A stretch of DNA of 64,000 nucleotides, taken from Nostoc sp. FACHB-152 (GTDB lineage: Bacteria > Cyanobacteriota > Cyanobacteriia > Cyanobacteriales > Nostocaceae). A model generated the notes under the pieces. The model was not told the origin of the DNA. It did no database searches and was given only the letters and a program-made list of their open reading frames with translations. The DNA is taken from NCBI RefSeq assembly GCF_014697475.1, contig NZ_JACJRV010000016.1, forward strand, positions 53,686-117,685, given 5' to 3'. The translations under genes and the position numbers were made by a program. Shown here in pieces: positions 44,428-52,613 of the stretch. Each line of letters begins with the position of its first letter. Position 1 is the first letter of the stretch.

Positions 44428-45183
44428 ATGAATCAAGTTTCGATTATTATTCCTACTTTCAATGAAGCAGCTAGTTTAGAGCGTACCTTGCGCCAACTGG
44501 GTTTATTAAAACCAGCTGTCAAAGAAGTAATAGTAGTAGATGGTGGTAGCGAAGATGAAACAATAGCGATCGCTAAACAAGTTGCGGAATCATTGCATAA
44601 ACAATTAAATGTGCAAATTCTGGATTGCGATCGGCGTGGACGTGGAATTCAGATGAATTACGGAGCATCAGCTGCTACCGGAGATATACTCTGTTTCCTC
44701 CATGCAGACACTTGGATTCCTGATGATGCTGCTGCTGTTATCCAAAACACCTTGGCAGATCCTACTGTTGCTTGTGGCGGATTTATTTCTTTAATGACAG
44801 GCTCTCATACCACTCGCTGGGGTATATCCCTACATAACTACCTAAAAACTTACTATGCACCGCTAGTATTTAAACCTTACTTATTTTTTAAAGGATTGCG
44901 TCTGTTATTTGGTGATCAAGTTATGTTTTGTCGCCAGCGCGACTTTTGGGATTGCGGCGGATTTAATGAAGCACTACCAATTATGGAGGATGGAGATTTA
45001 TGCTTGAAATTGGCGCAAAAAGGACGAATTGTTCTGGTTAACCGCATCGTTCAAAGTTCCGATCGCCGGGTTGCGCGTTGGGGTAGTTGGAAAGCTACAG
45101 CAATTTACCTCTACATCGGAATTTTATGGGGAATTGGTGTTGATACTAACTATCTCAAGCGGTTTTATCAAGATATTCGCTGA
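44428..45183 (+). CDS. TIGR04283-type family 2 glycosyltransferase
   Basis: A 251-residue GT2 enzyme of the TIGR04283 group, annotated in databases as an arsenosugar-biosynthesis glycosyltransferase. VSIIIPTFNEAASLERTLRQL opens the domain. VVDGGSEDETIAIA, RGRGIQMNYGASAATGDILCFLHADTWIP (the LHAD metal site at about residue 91) and GDQVMFCRQRDFWDCGGFNEALPIMEDGDLC (catalytic ED) follow. The role in arsenosugars is by family name; no arsM or arsS gene is seen here. It follows the acyltransferase closely, and its 3' end overlaps the convergent DUF547 gene by 16 bases. Confidence 0.9.
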   Translation: MNQVSIIIPTFNEAASLERTLRQLGLLKPAVKEVIVVDGGSEDETIAIAKQVAESLHKQLNVQILDCDRRGRGIQMNYGASAATGDILCFLHADTWIPDDAAAVIQNTLADPTVACGGFISLMTGSHTTRWGISLHNYLKTYYAPLVFKPYLFFKGLRLLFGDQVMFCRQRDFWDCGGFNEALPIMEDGDLCLKLAQKGRIVLVNRIVQSSDRRVARWGSWKATAIYLYIGILWGIGVDTNYLKRFYQDIR

Positions 45184-45869
45184 TTTAAACTCCAGTCATA
45201 ATCCAGATAAGATATCGGTGTTGCCGCAGTTAATGGCACATCTATTTTTAAGTAAGAATCAATGTATTCAGGGATAGAAGGCGCAACTTTTAAGAAATCT
45301 TGGCGATACCATTTAAAGATTTTACTGCTGTAGAGCGTTTGACTATCAAAGTCATAACGCACTTTTTGGGGATTATTAATAAAGCGATGAGTATCTTCAT
45401 CTAACTGCTGATTAACTTGTTCAGGAAAGTAAGCTTCCGGACGGAGTAAAGGACAACCTACAGAAGCACAAACAATCGCAAAATGAATACGTGGTTCTTG
45501 CAATTCATCTCTGAGAATTTGGTTTTCGATTTGCGCTAGACTGTAATGCTGACCAAAGATGTAATAAACTCGACGCTGAAAGAACCATAAAAAACCTAGC
45601 CAGTTAGGAACCCCAAAAATTTTGGGCAGAATCGAGTCCAATGGATATTTTTCTAAAATACTGGAAATAGTCAACGCATTGTAGAGGTTAATCCACAGTG
45701 CTAATTTCTCCTGAGCGTTGATGTTAGATTTGAGAGTGGATTCTTTGAGGCTTAACAACCAATCAGCCAAAACTTGGGGTTGCTCTGTTTTCCAAGCAGC
45801 ATAGTTTACGCGACCGTCTTGGTCAACATATTGCCGCAATAATTTATCCCAAGGTTCAAAGTCAATCAT
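45168..45869 (-). CDS. DUF547-containing protein
   Basis: A 233-residue protein of the DUF547 family when started at ATG 45869 (MIDFEPWDKLLRQYVDQDGRVNYAAW). The core LALWINLYNALTISSILEKYPL and IHFAIVCASVGCPLLRPEAYFPEQVNQQLDEDTHRFINNP is the family signature. A longer frame reaches 45959, but those extra codons fall in repeat family B, so the shorter start is preferred. DUF547 has no assigned activity; members occur in cyanobacteria, plants and bacteria. The gene overlaps the preceding glycosyltransferase tail-to-tail. Confidence 0.9.
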   Translation of the reverse strand: MIDFEPWDKLLRQYVDQDGRVNYAAWKTEQPQVLADWLLSLKESTLKSNINAQEKLALWINLYNALTISSILEKYPLDSILPKIFGVPNWLGFLWFFQRRVYYIFGQHYSLAQIENQILRDELQEPRIHFAIVCASVGCPLLRPEAYFPEQVNQQLDEDTHRFINNPQKVRYDFDSQTLYSSKIFKWYRQDFLKVAPSIPEYIDSYLKIDVPLTAATPISYLDYDWSLNQRIS

Positions 45870-45879
45870 AAAATTTGCT

Positions 45880-45936
45880 CTATAGGAATATGGTTTGATT
45901 ACTGAACATACTTGTGTAGTCAGGCAATAGGCAATA
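45880..45936 (+). repeat. Dispersed repeat family B, 5' portion
   Basis: Begins CTATAGGAATATGGTTTGATTA, 11 bases upstream of the DUF547 start codon, and runs through ACTTGTGTAGTCAGGCAATAG. It matches the left half of the family B copies at 7606 and (inverted) 50897. The right half is absent. Confidence 0.7.
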
Positions 45937-45990
45937 GCAGCAAAATCTAGATAAATCACTCTTTATATTTAGCATTTACCGAAAGTATTA

Positions 45991-46161
45991 ATGCTTAAAA
46001 CTACGTCTAGAGTAAGTGGTACGTATTGTGAGTATTGCCAGGTTGCAACAGTTTGTTCGATCGCGTCATTAGTGCTTGCATTCCCTGAAGTTATGACTGC
46101 TGTTTGCACCTTACTGGGCAAGCGCGACAAGAATGCAGTAGCAGAAGCTAAAACACAGTAG
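45991..46161 (+). CDS. Possible 56-residue protein with a CxxC pair
   Basis: An uninterrupted 56-codon frame from ATG 45991 to TAG 46159-46161. It has polar ends, a central hydrophobic stretch (CSIASLVLAFPEVMTAVC) and a CEYC motif at about residues 13-16. The sequence continues LLGKRDKNAVAEAKTQ. GAAAG upstream is a weak ribosome site. Composition is protein-like and a HIP1-like GATCGCG falls in frame. I do not recognise it. Confidence 0.5.
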   Translation: MLKTTSRVSGTYCEYCQVATVCSIASLVLAFPEVMTAVCTLLGKRDKNAVAEAKTQ

Positions 46162-46193
46162 ATAAATAGCTCAACCTAAAAAAACATAAAATG

Positions 46194-46301
46194 TAGGGTG
46201 TGTTACGGCTATGTCAGGATTTGAGAATTTTACCAAATGATATCTAGCCGTAACGCACCGTATAATATTGGTGCGTTACGCGTTGCTTGAACGCACCCTA
46301 A
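46194..46301. repeat. Repeat family D, TAGGGTGCGTT-type palindromic element
   Basis: TAGGGTGTGTTACGGCTA on the left pairs with TAGCCGTAACGCACC (46245-46259). A second arm follows with GGTGCGTTACGCG and AACGCACCCTA. Together they give a foldable MITE-like unit. A related, shorter copy lies at 48424-48502. Confidence 0.7.
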
Positions 46302-46463
46302 ATTTTAAGGTTTACTTTATAAATCATCTCTTAATACGATATCAAACTTAACAGTATAACTTTGAAAATAATGCGCTATTATCGACAAGCAATTATAAAA
46401 AAATAATGCTAGAGTTCGCTTTAAAGTTAACTCTAACAGCAGAAATTAAAGAGGATAAAAGCG

Positions 46464-47273
46464 ATGATTCAAAGTGTAGGAGGCATGGCTAAATATTCAG
46501 CTACCGACCTAGATAAATTTGCCGAAAAATTAAAAACAGACGGAATTTGTTTGATCCCTCAGCTTTTTGAGCAAAAATTGATTGACGAGTGGGCGCAAGC
46601 TTTTGAAAAGTTATTTCGCGATCGCCAAAATCAACCCGGTGGGTTAGCTCCGCGTGAAGTTGCCCGTTATTATCTAACTTTGCCTTGGGTTGCTCCATTT
46701 GCTAATCAATCAGTTTTTGCTAACCCAGTAATTATGGGTATTCTTGAGCGCGTGTTTTATCAAGAATATGTGATGGTTCAAATGGGAGTTGATCTACCAT
46801 TGCAGGGTTCAGATTATCAAGAAACTCACCGAGACTTTCGCCCACTATTTAGCGATCAGATAGTAACTCCACTTTATGCCTTAGCGGTCAACTTTCCGTT
46901 AGTGGAAGTAACAGCAGAAAACGGCCCGTTTCAAATGGCGCGTGGTACTCATTTGCTACCACGTGAAGAAAGTTTGAGAAAGATTGCTAGTGGTGAAATC
47001 CCGATGGAATCTTTTTATATGCAGCCGGGTGATGTAATTGTGCGATCGCCTTTAGCATTACACAGAGGTTCCCCTAATCGGACAAACCAGCCAAGACCAA
47101 TGGTTGTCATGGGCTACGCTATGCATTGGTTGCATACACCAAAGGTAGATTTGACTCTCCCGCGTGATTACTATGAGAGTTTGCCACAAGAATTGCAGCA
47201 AATGATCCGGTGTCAGGTAGTCGAGGAATTACCCCAAGAGAAAGTCGAAACTTATATCAATTTTAAGTACTAA
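46464..47273 (+). CDS. Phytanoyl-CoA dioxygenase (PhyH) family Fe(II)/2-oxoglutarate oxygenase
   Basis: A 269-residue member of the PhyH superfamily. The iron-binding H-x-D lies in QETHRDFRPLF (about residues 119-129), and the distal His with the 2-oxoglutarate Arg in ALHRGSPNRTNQPRP (about residue 198). NGPFQMARGTHLLPREE sits between them, as usual. Such enzymes hydroxylate diverse small molecules. The gene is followed 106 bases later by a GH43-like gene on the same strand. The substrate is unknown. AGAGGA lies upstream of ATG 46464; an internal ATG (MAKYSAT) at residue 8 is a possible alternative. Confidence 0.88.
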   Translation: MIQSVGGMAKYSATDLDKFAEKLKTDGICLIPQLFEQKLIDEWAQAFEKLFRDRQNQPGGLAPREVARYYLTLPWVAPFANQSVFANPVIMGILERVFYQEYVMVQMGVDLPLQGSDYQETHRDFRPLFSDQIVTPLYALAVNFPLVEVTAENGPFQMARGTHLLPREESLRKIASGEIPMESFYMQPGDVIVRSPLALHRGSPNRTNQPRPMVVMGYAMHWLHTPKVDLTLPRDYYESLPQELQQMIRCQVVEELPQEKVETYINFKY

Positions 47274-47379
47274 GTAGAAGGCAGGAGGTAAACCGTTGAT
47301 ATCAACGGAGTTACTTGATTCGCACTTTACATTTAATTCTGTTTACCTAGTTAATACAAAAAGTCTGAAGTATGAAATA

Positions 47380-48402
47380 ATGCAAACTTATACAAATCCT
47401 GTTTATAAAGGCTATTTTGCCGACCCCTTTGCTTGGCAGCACGAGGGCATATATTATGCGATTGGGACTGGCGCAGCAGAAGCCGCCGGTATGGTAGACG
47501 AAATCGAAGAGGCGTTAGATATTGATCCAAATTATAAATTGCGGGTCTTTCCTTTGTTACGCTCCTTCGATTTTGTGAACTGGCAATATATGGGTAACGC
47601 CTTAGAAAGACCAGACCCCGCGCTAGGCGATAACTTTTGGGCGCCCGAAATTGCTTACTGCGATCGCAAATTTTATCTCTACTATTCGGTCGGTCACGAA
47701 GACAAACGTCATCAGTTGCGGGTGGCTACCAGTGACACACCATTAGGCCCTTATGTAGATATTGGCGAATCTTTAATAGATCCAACTTCCTGTTCCTTTG
47801 CGATCGACCCGCACGCATTTTGTGATGATGATGGACAGTGGTATCTGTTTTACGCCCGTGATTTTTTAGATGCGGACGGTAGTGTACGTGCTGGTACTGC
47901 ACTTTGTGTAGACCGACTCGTAACAATGACAAAACTCGCAGGCGAAGAAAAAGTTGTTTTGCGGGCGCGTTCCGATTGGCAAAGGTTTTTAGCTAACCGT
48001 CTAATGTATGGCGAAATCTATGATTGGCATACCTTAGAAGGGCCTTGTGTCCGCAAGCATGAAGGCAAGTATTACTGTTTTTATAGCGGTGGGCGTTGGG
48101 AAACCGATACCTATGGTGTAGATTATGGTGTTGCTGATAGCGTCATGGGGCCTTACTCTGATGCGGGTAACGAAACCGGGCCACGCGTCCTTAAGTCGAT
48201 TCCTAATTATGTCATCGGCCCAGGCCACAACTCCATTGTCCTTGGCCCAGATGGTCAGACTGAATATATCGTCTATCATGCTTGGGCAAAAGACATGACT
48301 ATGCGCCAAATCTGTTTAGATAAGCTGATTTGGACAGCAGAAGGGCCGCGTTGTAAAGGCCCGACTTGGACACCGCAGACCACTAATGGCCTATCCCATT
48401 AA
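47380..48402 (+). CDS. Family 43-like glycoside hydrolase (five-bladed beta-propeller)
   Basis: A 340-residue protein with the GH43/GH62-clan propeller pattern. FADPFAWQHEGIYYAIGTG supplies the catalytic-base type Asp at about residue 14. DNFWAPEIAYCDRKFYLYYSVG and FAIDPHAFCDDDGQWYLFYARD (pKa-modulating Asp) follow. EGPCVRKHEGKYYCFYSGG gives the Glu-containing acid motif, and GPGHNSIVLGPDGQTEYIVYHAW the late blade. The ATG at 47380 is preferred because homology begins there; an in-frame TTG at 47296 would add 28 atypical residues. No signal peptide is seen, so the enzyme may be cytosolic. The glycan substrate is unknown. Confidence 0.87.
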   Translation: MQTYTNPVYKGYFADPFAWQHEGIYYAIGTGAAEAAGMVDEIEEALDIDPNYKLRVFPLLRSFDFVNWQYMGNALERPDPALGDNFWAPEIAYCDRKFYLYYSVGHEDKRHQLRVATSDTPLGPYVDIGESLIDPTSCSFAIDPHAFCDDDGQWYLFYARDFLDADGSVRAGTALCVDRLVTMTKLAGEEKVVLRARSDWQRFLANRLMYGEIYDWHTLEGPCVRKHEGKYYCFYSGGRWETDTYGVDYGVADSVMGPYSDAGNETGPRVLKSIPNYVIGPGHNSIVLGPDGQTEYIVYHAWAKDMTMRQICLDKLIWTAEGPRCKGPTWTPQTTNGLSH

Positions 48403-48423
48403 TTCTGATCAGCCAGTAGCCAG

Positions 48424-48502
48424 TAGGGTGCGTTGTCGCATAGCGCAACGCACCATTCAGAATTTTCGGTGCGTTAGGACTAATGTCCATAACGTACCCT
48501 AC
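48424..48502. repeat. Repeat family D copy
   Basis: TAGGGTGCGTTGTCGC..GCGCAACGCACC forms a hairpin, followed by GGTGCGTTAGGAC and closing with AACGTACCCTA. It relates to the element at 46194-46301 and lies just after the GH43-like gene. Confidence 0.65.
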
Positions 48503-48508
48503 GGAGTA

Positions 48509-48607
48509 ACTCGTAAACTAACTTTTGCAACTCGTAAACCAACTTTTGCAACTCATAAACTAACTTTTGCGACTCGTAAACTAACTTTTGCAACTCGTAA
48601 ATCAAGT
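48509..48607. repeat. 21-bp tandem repeat, four full and one decayed unit
   Basis: Units at 48509, 48530, 48551 and 48572 follow the consensus ACTCGTAAACTAACTTTTGCA with one to three changes each. A fifth unit from 48593 decays after about 14 bases. The period is a multiple of three, so one frame stays open across it, but no gene start or family supports a protein. Confidence 0.8.
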
Positions 48608-48885
48608 TTAGAAATTGTATATTAGCTTCACGATTGATAAACCCGATAATTTAACCAAATCTTACTATATATATTTGTTTTCAACAGATTTATTAATTTT
48701 CAGACGCTAACGCATAATTTCATTCCATTTCACGTTAATCATCATACATACAGCAGGAAACAGGCAATAGGCAATAGGGGTGAAAGCCTGTTGGTATATG
48801 GCTTTGTTCTTAAAATCTGTATCTCATTTACCTGCAATGTGCTGTATATATGTAGAGACGTAGCAATGCTACGTCTCTATAAATT

Positions 48886-50556
48886 TTATCCTGCCGAAAT
48901 TACCGCAACAGATTCATCAATAATTTGTAGCAAGTGCTGTTTAAAAGTTTCTAAACCCAATCGCTTAGTCGCAGAAATAAACATCGCTTGGGGATGTTCT
49001 TGTTGGGCTTTTGCTAAAGTTTCGCTATCAACTTGATCAATTTTATTAAAGGTAATGAAACTTTTTTCGGGAATTGTTGGCATTTCCTTCAGTATTTCTT
49101 GCACACTAGCAATATGGCTTTCCCAAGCTGGATGAGATAAATCAACTAAATGAACTAAAGCATCTGCCTCAACTACTTCTTCTAATGTGGCGCGAAAAGC
49201 ATCCATTAGCGGTGGTGGAAGTTCGTGAATAAACCCAACAGTATCAGTTAACAAAATTGTCCGGCGTTCTTGAGTTTCTGATGCTGTAATTACTACTTTG
49301 CGCGTGGTCGGGTCGAGGGTGGCAAATAGTTGATCTGCGGTGTAAACTTCGGCGTTAGTTAACACATTTAATAATGTTGATTTACCAGCGTTTGTGTAAC
49401 CAACTAACGCTATGACAGAAATTTCTTGCTGTTGTCGTTGCTGTCGAATACGGGCGCGATGTGCTTGTAATTGGTTGACTTGTTCTTGAAGTTGGGTAAT
49501 TCGCCGTTGAATTACTCGCCGTTCTGTCTCTAGTTTAGTTTCACCAGGGCCTCGCGTACCAATCCCTGCGCCTAATCTCGACATTTCCTGACCACGACCA
49601 CGCAACCGAGGTAGCATATATTCGAGTTGCGCGAGTTCTACTTGTAATTTACCTTCTTGGGTGCGCGCCCGTTGAGCAAAAATATCTAAAATTACTTCTG
49701 TGCGGTCAACAACTCGCAGACCAATTTCCTTTTCTAAGTTACGGGCTTGGGATGGCGAAATATCGCGGTCAAAAACAATTAAATTAGCTTGTAATTTTTG
49801 GGCTAAAAGGGCAATTTCGGAAACTTTTCCGGTTCCAACTACTGTTTGCGGATGTGGGCGATCGCGCTTTTGCCGCATTGTATCTAGTACAATTCCTCCA
49901 GCACTATCTACCAACCGCACCAGTTCTGCAAGTCCATCTTCAAACCGTTGGGGAGAAACATCGTTAGTCTGCACTCCCACCAGCAGCACTTTATCTTGGC
50001 CAGAAACAATATCTTGGGATAAAAATCCTCCTGCGTCGGCAATTTCTTCTTCCCATTCCAAAACTAAATCGTTAAGGTCTTCTTCAGATAAATCATCTAA
50101 ACTTAGGGGCGGTGAAATTATCCAAGGTGTTTCTGTATTAGGGACAAGATTTGCTAAAAAAGTTGATTCGATTTGACCATCAGCAACGTTTAAAATTACA
50201 AGGGCATCTAAACGCTGGCGCAACATGGCAATTAATGCTGCTGTATCAGGGGCTGTTGGTTTTAATTGAGTAGTAATACAACGTATCCGGCTCAAGCGTT
50301 CTGCGCTATGTCGCGGTAATTCTTCTGATGGAATTTGAGTTTTATTTGGTGTCCCTATAGCAACTCTAATTACTTCTCCACGCCGATTAATATAACAGCA
50401 AATCGGTTGATGGATAGCTGTTGTAATTGCAGCTAAAGTTTGAGCAAATTCCGGCGTAATAAATCTATCTCCTGGTTGCTGTTCTTCATAAAGATGTTGT
50501 AATTGTTTAAGGTGGCTGTTTCTGATGCCTTGAGTATTTCCATAAATCTTTTGCAT
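48886..50556 (-). CDS. hflX: Ribosome-associated GTPase HflX
   Basis: A 556-residue protein. HflX-specific N-terminal domain: QTNDVSPQRFEDGLAELVRLVDSAGG, KRDRPHPQTVVGTGKVSEI and FDRDISPSQARNLEKEIGLRVVDRTEVILDIFAQRA. A helical linker (RRVIQRRITQLQEQVNQLQ) precedes the GTPase: G1 GYTNAGKSTLLN, G3 DTVGFIHELP, G4 FNKID and G5 SATK. An extra N-terminal segment of about 170 residues is longer than in E. coli HflX. HflX splits stalled ribosomes under stress in E. coli. Start ATG 50556. Strong assignment. Confidence 0.95.
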   Translation of the reverse strand: MQKIYGNTQGIRNSHLKQLQHLYEEQQPGDRFITPEFAQTLAAITTAIHQPICCYINRRGEVIRVAIGTPNKTQIPSEELPRHSAERLSRIRCITTQLKPTAPDTAALIAMLRQRLDALVILNVADGQIESTFLANLVPNTETPWIISPPLSLDDLSEEDLNDLVLEWEEEIADAGGFLSQDIVSGQDKVLLVGVQTNDVSPQRFEDGLAELVRLVDSAGGIVLDTMRQKRDRPHPQTVVGTGKVSEIALLAQKLQANLIVFDRDISPSQARNLEKEIGLRVVDRTEVILDIFAQRARTQEGKLQVELAQLEYMLPRLRGRGQEMSRLGAGIGTRGPGETKLETERRVIQRRITQLQEQVNQLQAHRARIRQQRQQQEISVIALVGYTNAGKSTLLNVLTNAEVYTADQLFATLDPTTRKVVITASETQERRTILLTDTVGFIHELPPPLMDAFRATLEEVVEADALVHLVDLSHPAWESHIASVQEILKEMPTIPEKSFITFNKIDQVDSETLAKAQQEHPQAMFISATKRLGLETFKQHLLQIIDESVAVISAG

Positions 50557-50687
50557 ATAACTAATAATTTCAAATTACTTTTCAATGTATTTAGTTTATA
50601 TTTAACCATTCTTTAATCCAACTTACTCTACCAAACGAAACAGTCAGTAAATAAAGTATCTATTCCCAAAGTAAGTCCTATGTTTAA

Positions 50688-50768
50688 TATAGGAATCCTA
50701 CTTAATTTACAAACTAGTCGTGGGGGCAGGCAAGAGATTTGTTTGGACTCCTACACGGTTTGCTATAG
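50688..50768 (+). repeat. Dispersed repeat family A copy
   Basis: Starts TATAGGAATCC and ends GGTTTGCTATAG; these ends pair imperfectly. Inside, ATTTACAAACTAG..GGGGGCAGG and ATTTGTTTGGACTCCTACACGG match the copies at 22141 (inverted) and 37211. It sits only 12 bases from a family B element. Confidence 0.72.
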
Positions 50769-50780
50769 AAGGCAAGTCAC

Positions 50781-50897
50781 CTATAGGACTCATATTAGAT
50801 TTTTGAAAAAAATCAGTGTATTGTTACCTGCCTTCTTTACTGTTGCCTCTTGCCTGACTGCACAAGTATATTCATTAATCAAACCGGATTCCTATAG
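50781..50897 (-). repeat. Dispersed repeat family B copy
   Basis: A 117-base element in reverse orientation, bounded by CTATAGGACTC and GGATTCCTATAG, which form a near-perfect terminal inverted repeat. Its reverse complement aligns with 7606-7722 over the full length, including TGATTTTTT and the TCAGGCAA tract. Confidence 0.78.
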
Positions 50898-51059
50898 ATA
50901 GCGATCGCAATTTTAATGATGTGAGGAGCAAAGTTAATTTGACTACCACTTAATTTTCTGCGATTACAATATTATTGTTTGAGGATGCGAAAAATCTCCA
51001 ATCTGCGGTTGATGTGTTCGCCAACAACATTTCATACTTCATAATTCACAATTCAAAAA

Positions 51060-51830
51060 ATGGTAGCTGCCAAAAAATTTTTTCGTGTTGATGATTTACA
51101 GGTGCAGATTTACAATACTGAGGCTGAAATGGCTGAGGATGTTGCACAAATCACAGCTAAATATTTAACGAATGTCCTGGAAAAGCAGAATACAGCAGCA
51201 GTTTTATTGGCAACAGGTAATTCCCAACTCAAGTTTCTTGATGCTTTGATAGGGTTGGGTGGTGTTGATTGGCAAAAAATTACTCTATTTCATTTAGATG
51301 AATATTTAGGTATTACTGCGGAACATCCTGCTAGTTTCCGGCGTTATCTGCGCGAACGTGTGGAAAAAAAGCTTGATCCGCAGCAATTTCATTATATAGA
51401 AGGTGATACCTTAGAGCCGTTGTCTGAGTGCGATCGCTATACTAAACTATTGCAAGCCCAGCCAATTGATTTATGCTGTTTAGGTGTTGGTGAAAATGGA
51501 CATTTAGCTTTTAACGATCCCTCAGTAGCCAATTTTCAAGATTCTTACAGTGTGAAGTTGGTAAAATTAGACAATCTAAATCGCCAGCAACAAGTAAATA
51601 CTGGTCACTTTCCCAATCTCGACAGCGTTCCTCAGTACGCTTTTACTGTTAGTCTTCCTTTAATTTGTTCCGCAAAAAAAATTATCTGTTTAGCACCCGA
51701 AAAACGCAAAGCGCAGGTAGTAAAACAGATGTTACAAAAGCCTATAACTACTAGCTGTCCGGCTTCTATCCTACGCCAACAGCCACAAGCGATGCTATTT
51801 TTGGATGATGATTCTGCTGCTTTTTTATAA
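51060..51830 (+). CDS. nagB: Glucosamine-6-phosphate deaminase
   Basis: A 256-residue protein of the NagB/RpiA/SorC-fold family. AAVLLATGNSQLKFLDAL is the phosphate loop. ITLFHLDEYLGI (about residues 76-87) holds the catalytic Asp, and CCLGVGENGHLAFNDPS (about 139-155) the His-containing active loop. It converts glucosamine-6-phosphate to fructose-6-phosphate and ammonia. The C-terminus PITTSCPASILRQQPQAMLFLDDDSA closes the fold. Start ATG 51060. Related 6-phosphogluconolactonases lack the HLDEY and ENGHLAFNDP motifs. Confidence 0.93.
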   Translation: MVAAKKFFRVDDLQVQIYNTEAEMAEDVAQITAKYLTNVLEKQNTAAVLLATGNSQLKFLDALIGLGGVDWQKITLFHLDEYLGITAEHPASFRRYLRERVEKKLDPQQFHYIEGDTLEPLSECDRYTKLLQAQPIDLCCLGVGENGHLAFNDPSVANFQDSYSVKLVKLDNLNRQQQVNTGHFPNLDSVPQYAFTVSLPLICSAKKIICLAPEKRKAQVVKQMLQKPITTSCPASILRQQPQAMLFLDDDSAAFL

Positions 51831-52043
51831 GCAATAACAATAGAAACATCCTTATTTGATGAGTATTTCCTATTCTTTATCAGATAGAGTAGGCAATAGG
51901 GAACAGGCTTGAAAGCATCCCAGTATATGGCTGTTTGCAGAAAATGTGTACCTCATTCACCTGTAATCTATTGTAAAAAGTAATTTTTTACGGCTGTGTA
52001 GCACTAAACTAAGCATTTAGCTAAGGAATACAGCCAACTTAGA

Positions 52044-52510
52044 TTATTTGTAAGTACTATAACCTGAGTTCGGGTTAATCGGGTTCAGTAGTTTCCCATC
52101 GCCGGAAACCGCCAAGATGGGAACTACTTCACCACGAGCGGCTAAACCATCAAATACTTTATGTTGAGAAATCCGACGGTTATGACAGACTTTGAGACTC
52201 GTCGAATCGATAAAACCGATACCCGTACAACTTCCAAAACAATGCTTCAGGTAAACGCACAAAGGTATCAAGGTTGATGGTATCCATTCAATGAATCGTT
52301 GATAACTTGGCACTGCTGGAAAAGCACAACTCCATTGCTGTTTGACATGATTCAAATAAAAATGCTTAAAATTCCGGTAGTGATTTTGATGAAATGCAAT
52401 CAGTATCGTCATTATTTCACTCAAACACAGACTTTTAGCCCGAATCCGTCTGCTGACTCCATTAGACTTTGCTGTAGTATCGTAATTTTTGTCATCTTTG
52501 CTCCTTTGTG
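52044..52510 (-). pseudogene. IS982-family transposase relic
   Basis: The minus-strand frame reads LSEIMTILIAFHQNHYRNFKHFY, PSYQRFIEWIPSTLIPLCVYL and IGFIDSTSLKVCHNRR, the N-terminal third of IS982 transposases with the first catalytic Asp. After FDGLAARG the sequence changes to an unrelated tail ending in TAA near 52044. The remaining catalytic residues are missing. An open frame continues upstream to a TAG at about 52514 without a good start codon. It is a 3'-deleted, inactive copy. Confidence 0.8.
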
Positions 52511-52613
52511 CCTACTCTGCGAGTTCCGCTTGCGGTATGCGCGAGACTTAAAATTCGTGTTTTCTAACATTCACACAAGAGGTCTAATAATTACTGATTG
52601 AGACTGAAAAATC

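Noticed and set aside
45870..45959. Upstream extension of the DUF547 gene
   Set aside because: The extra codons fall in repeat family B and show no homology to the family; ATG 45869 fits better.
48386..48625. 79-codon frame ending in TRKLTFA repeats
   Set aside because: It starts inside the GH43-like gene and is open only because the tandem repeat period is 21 bases.
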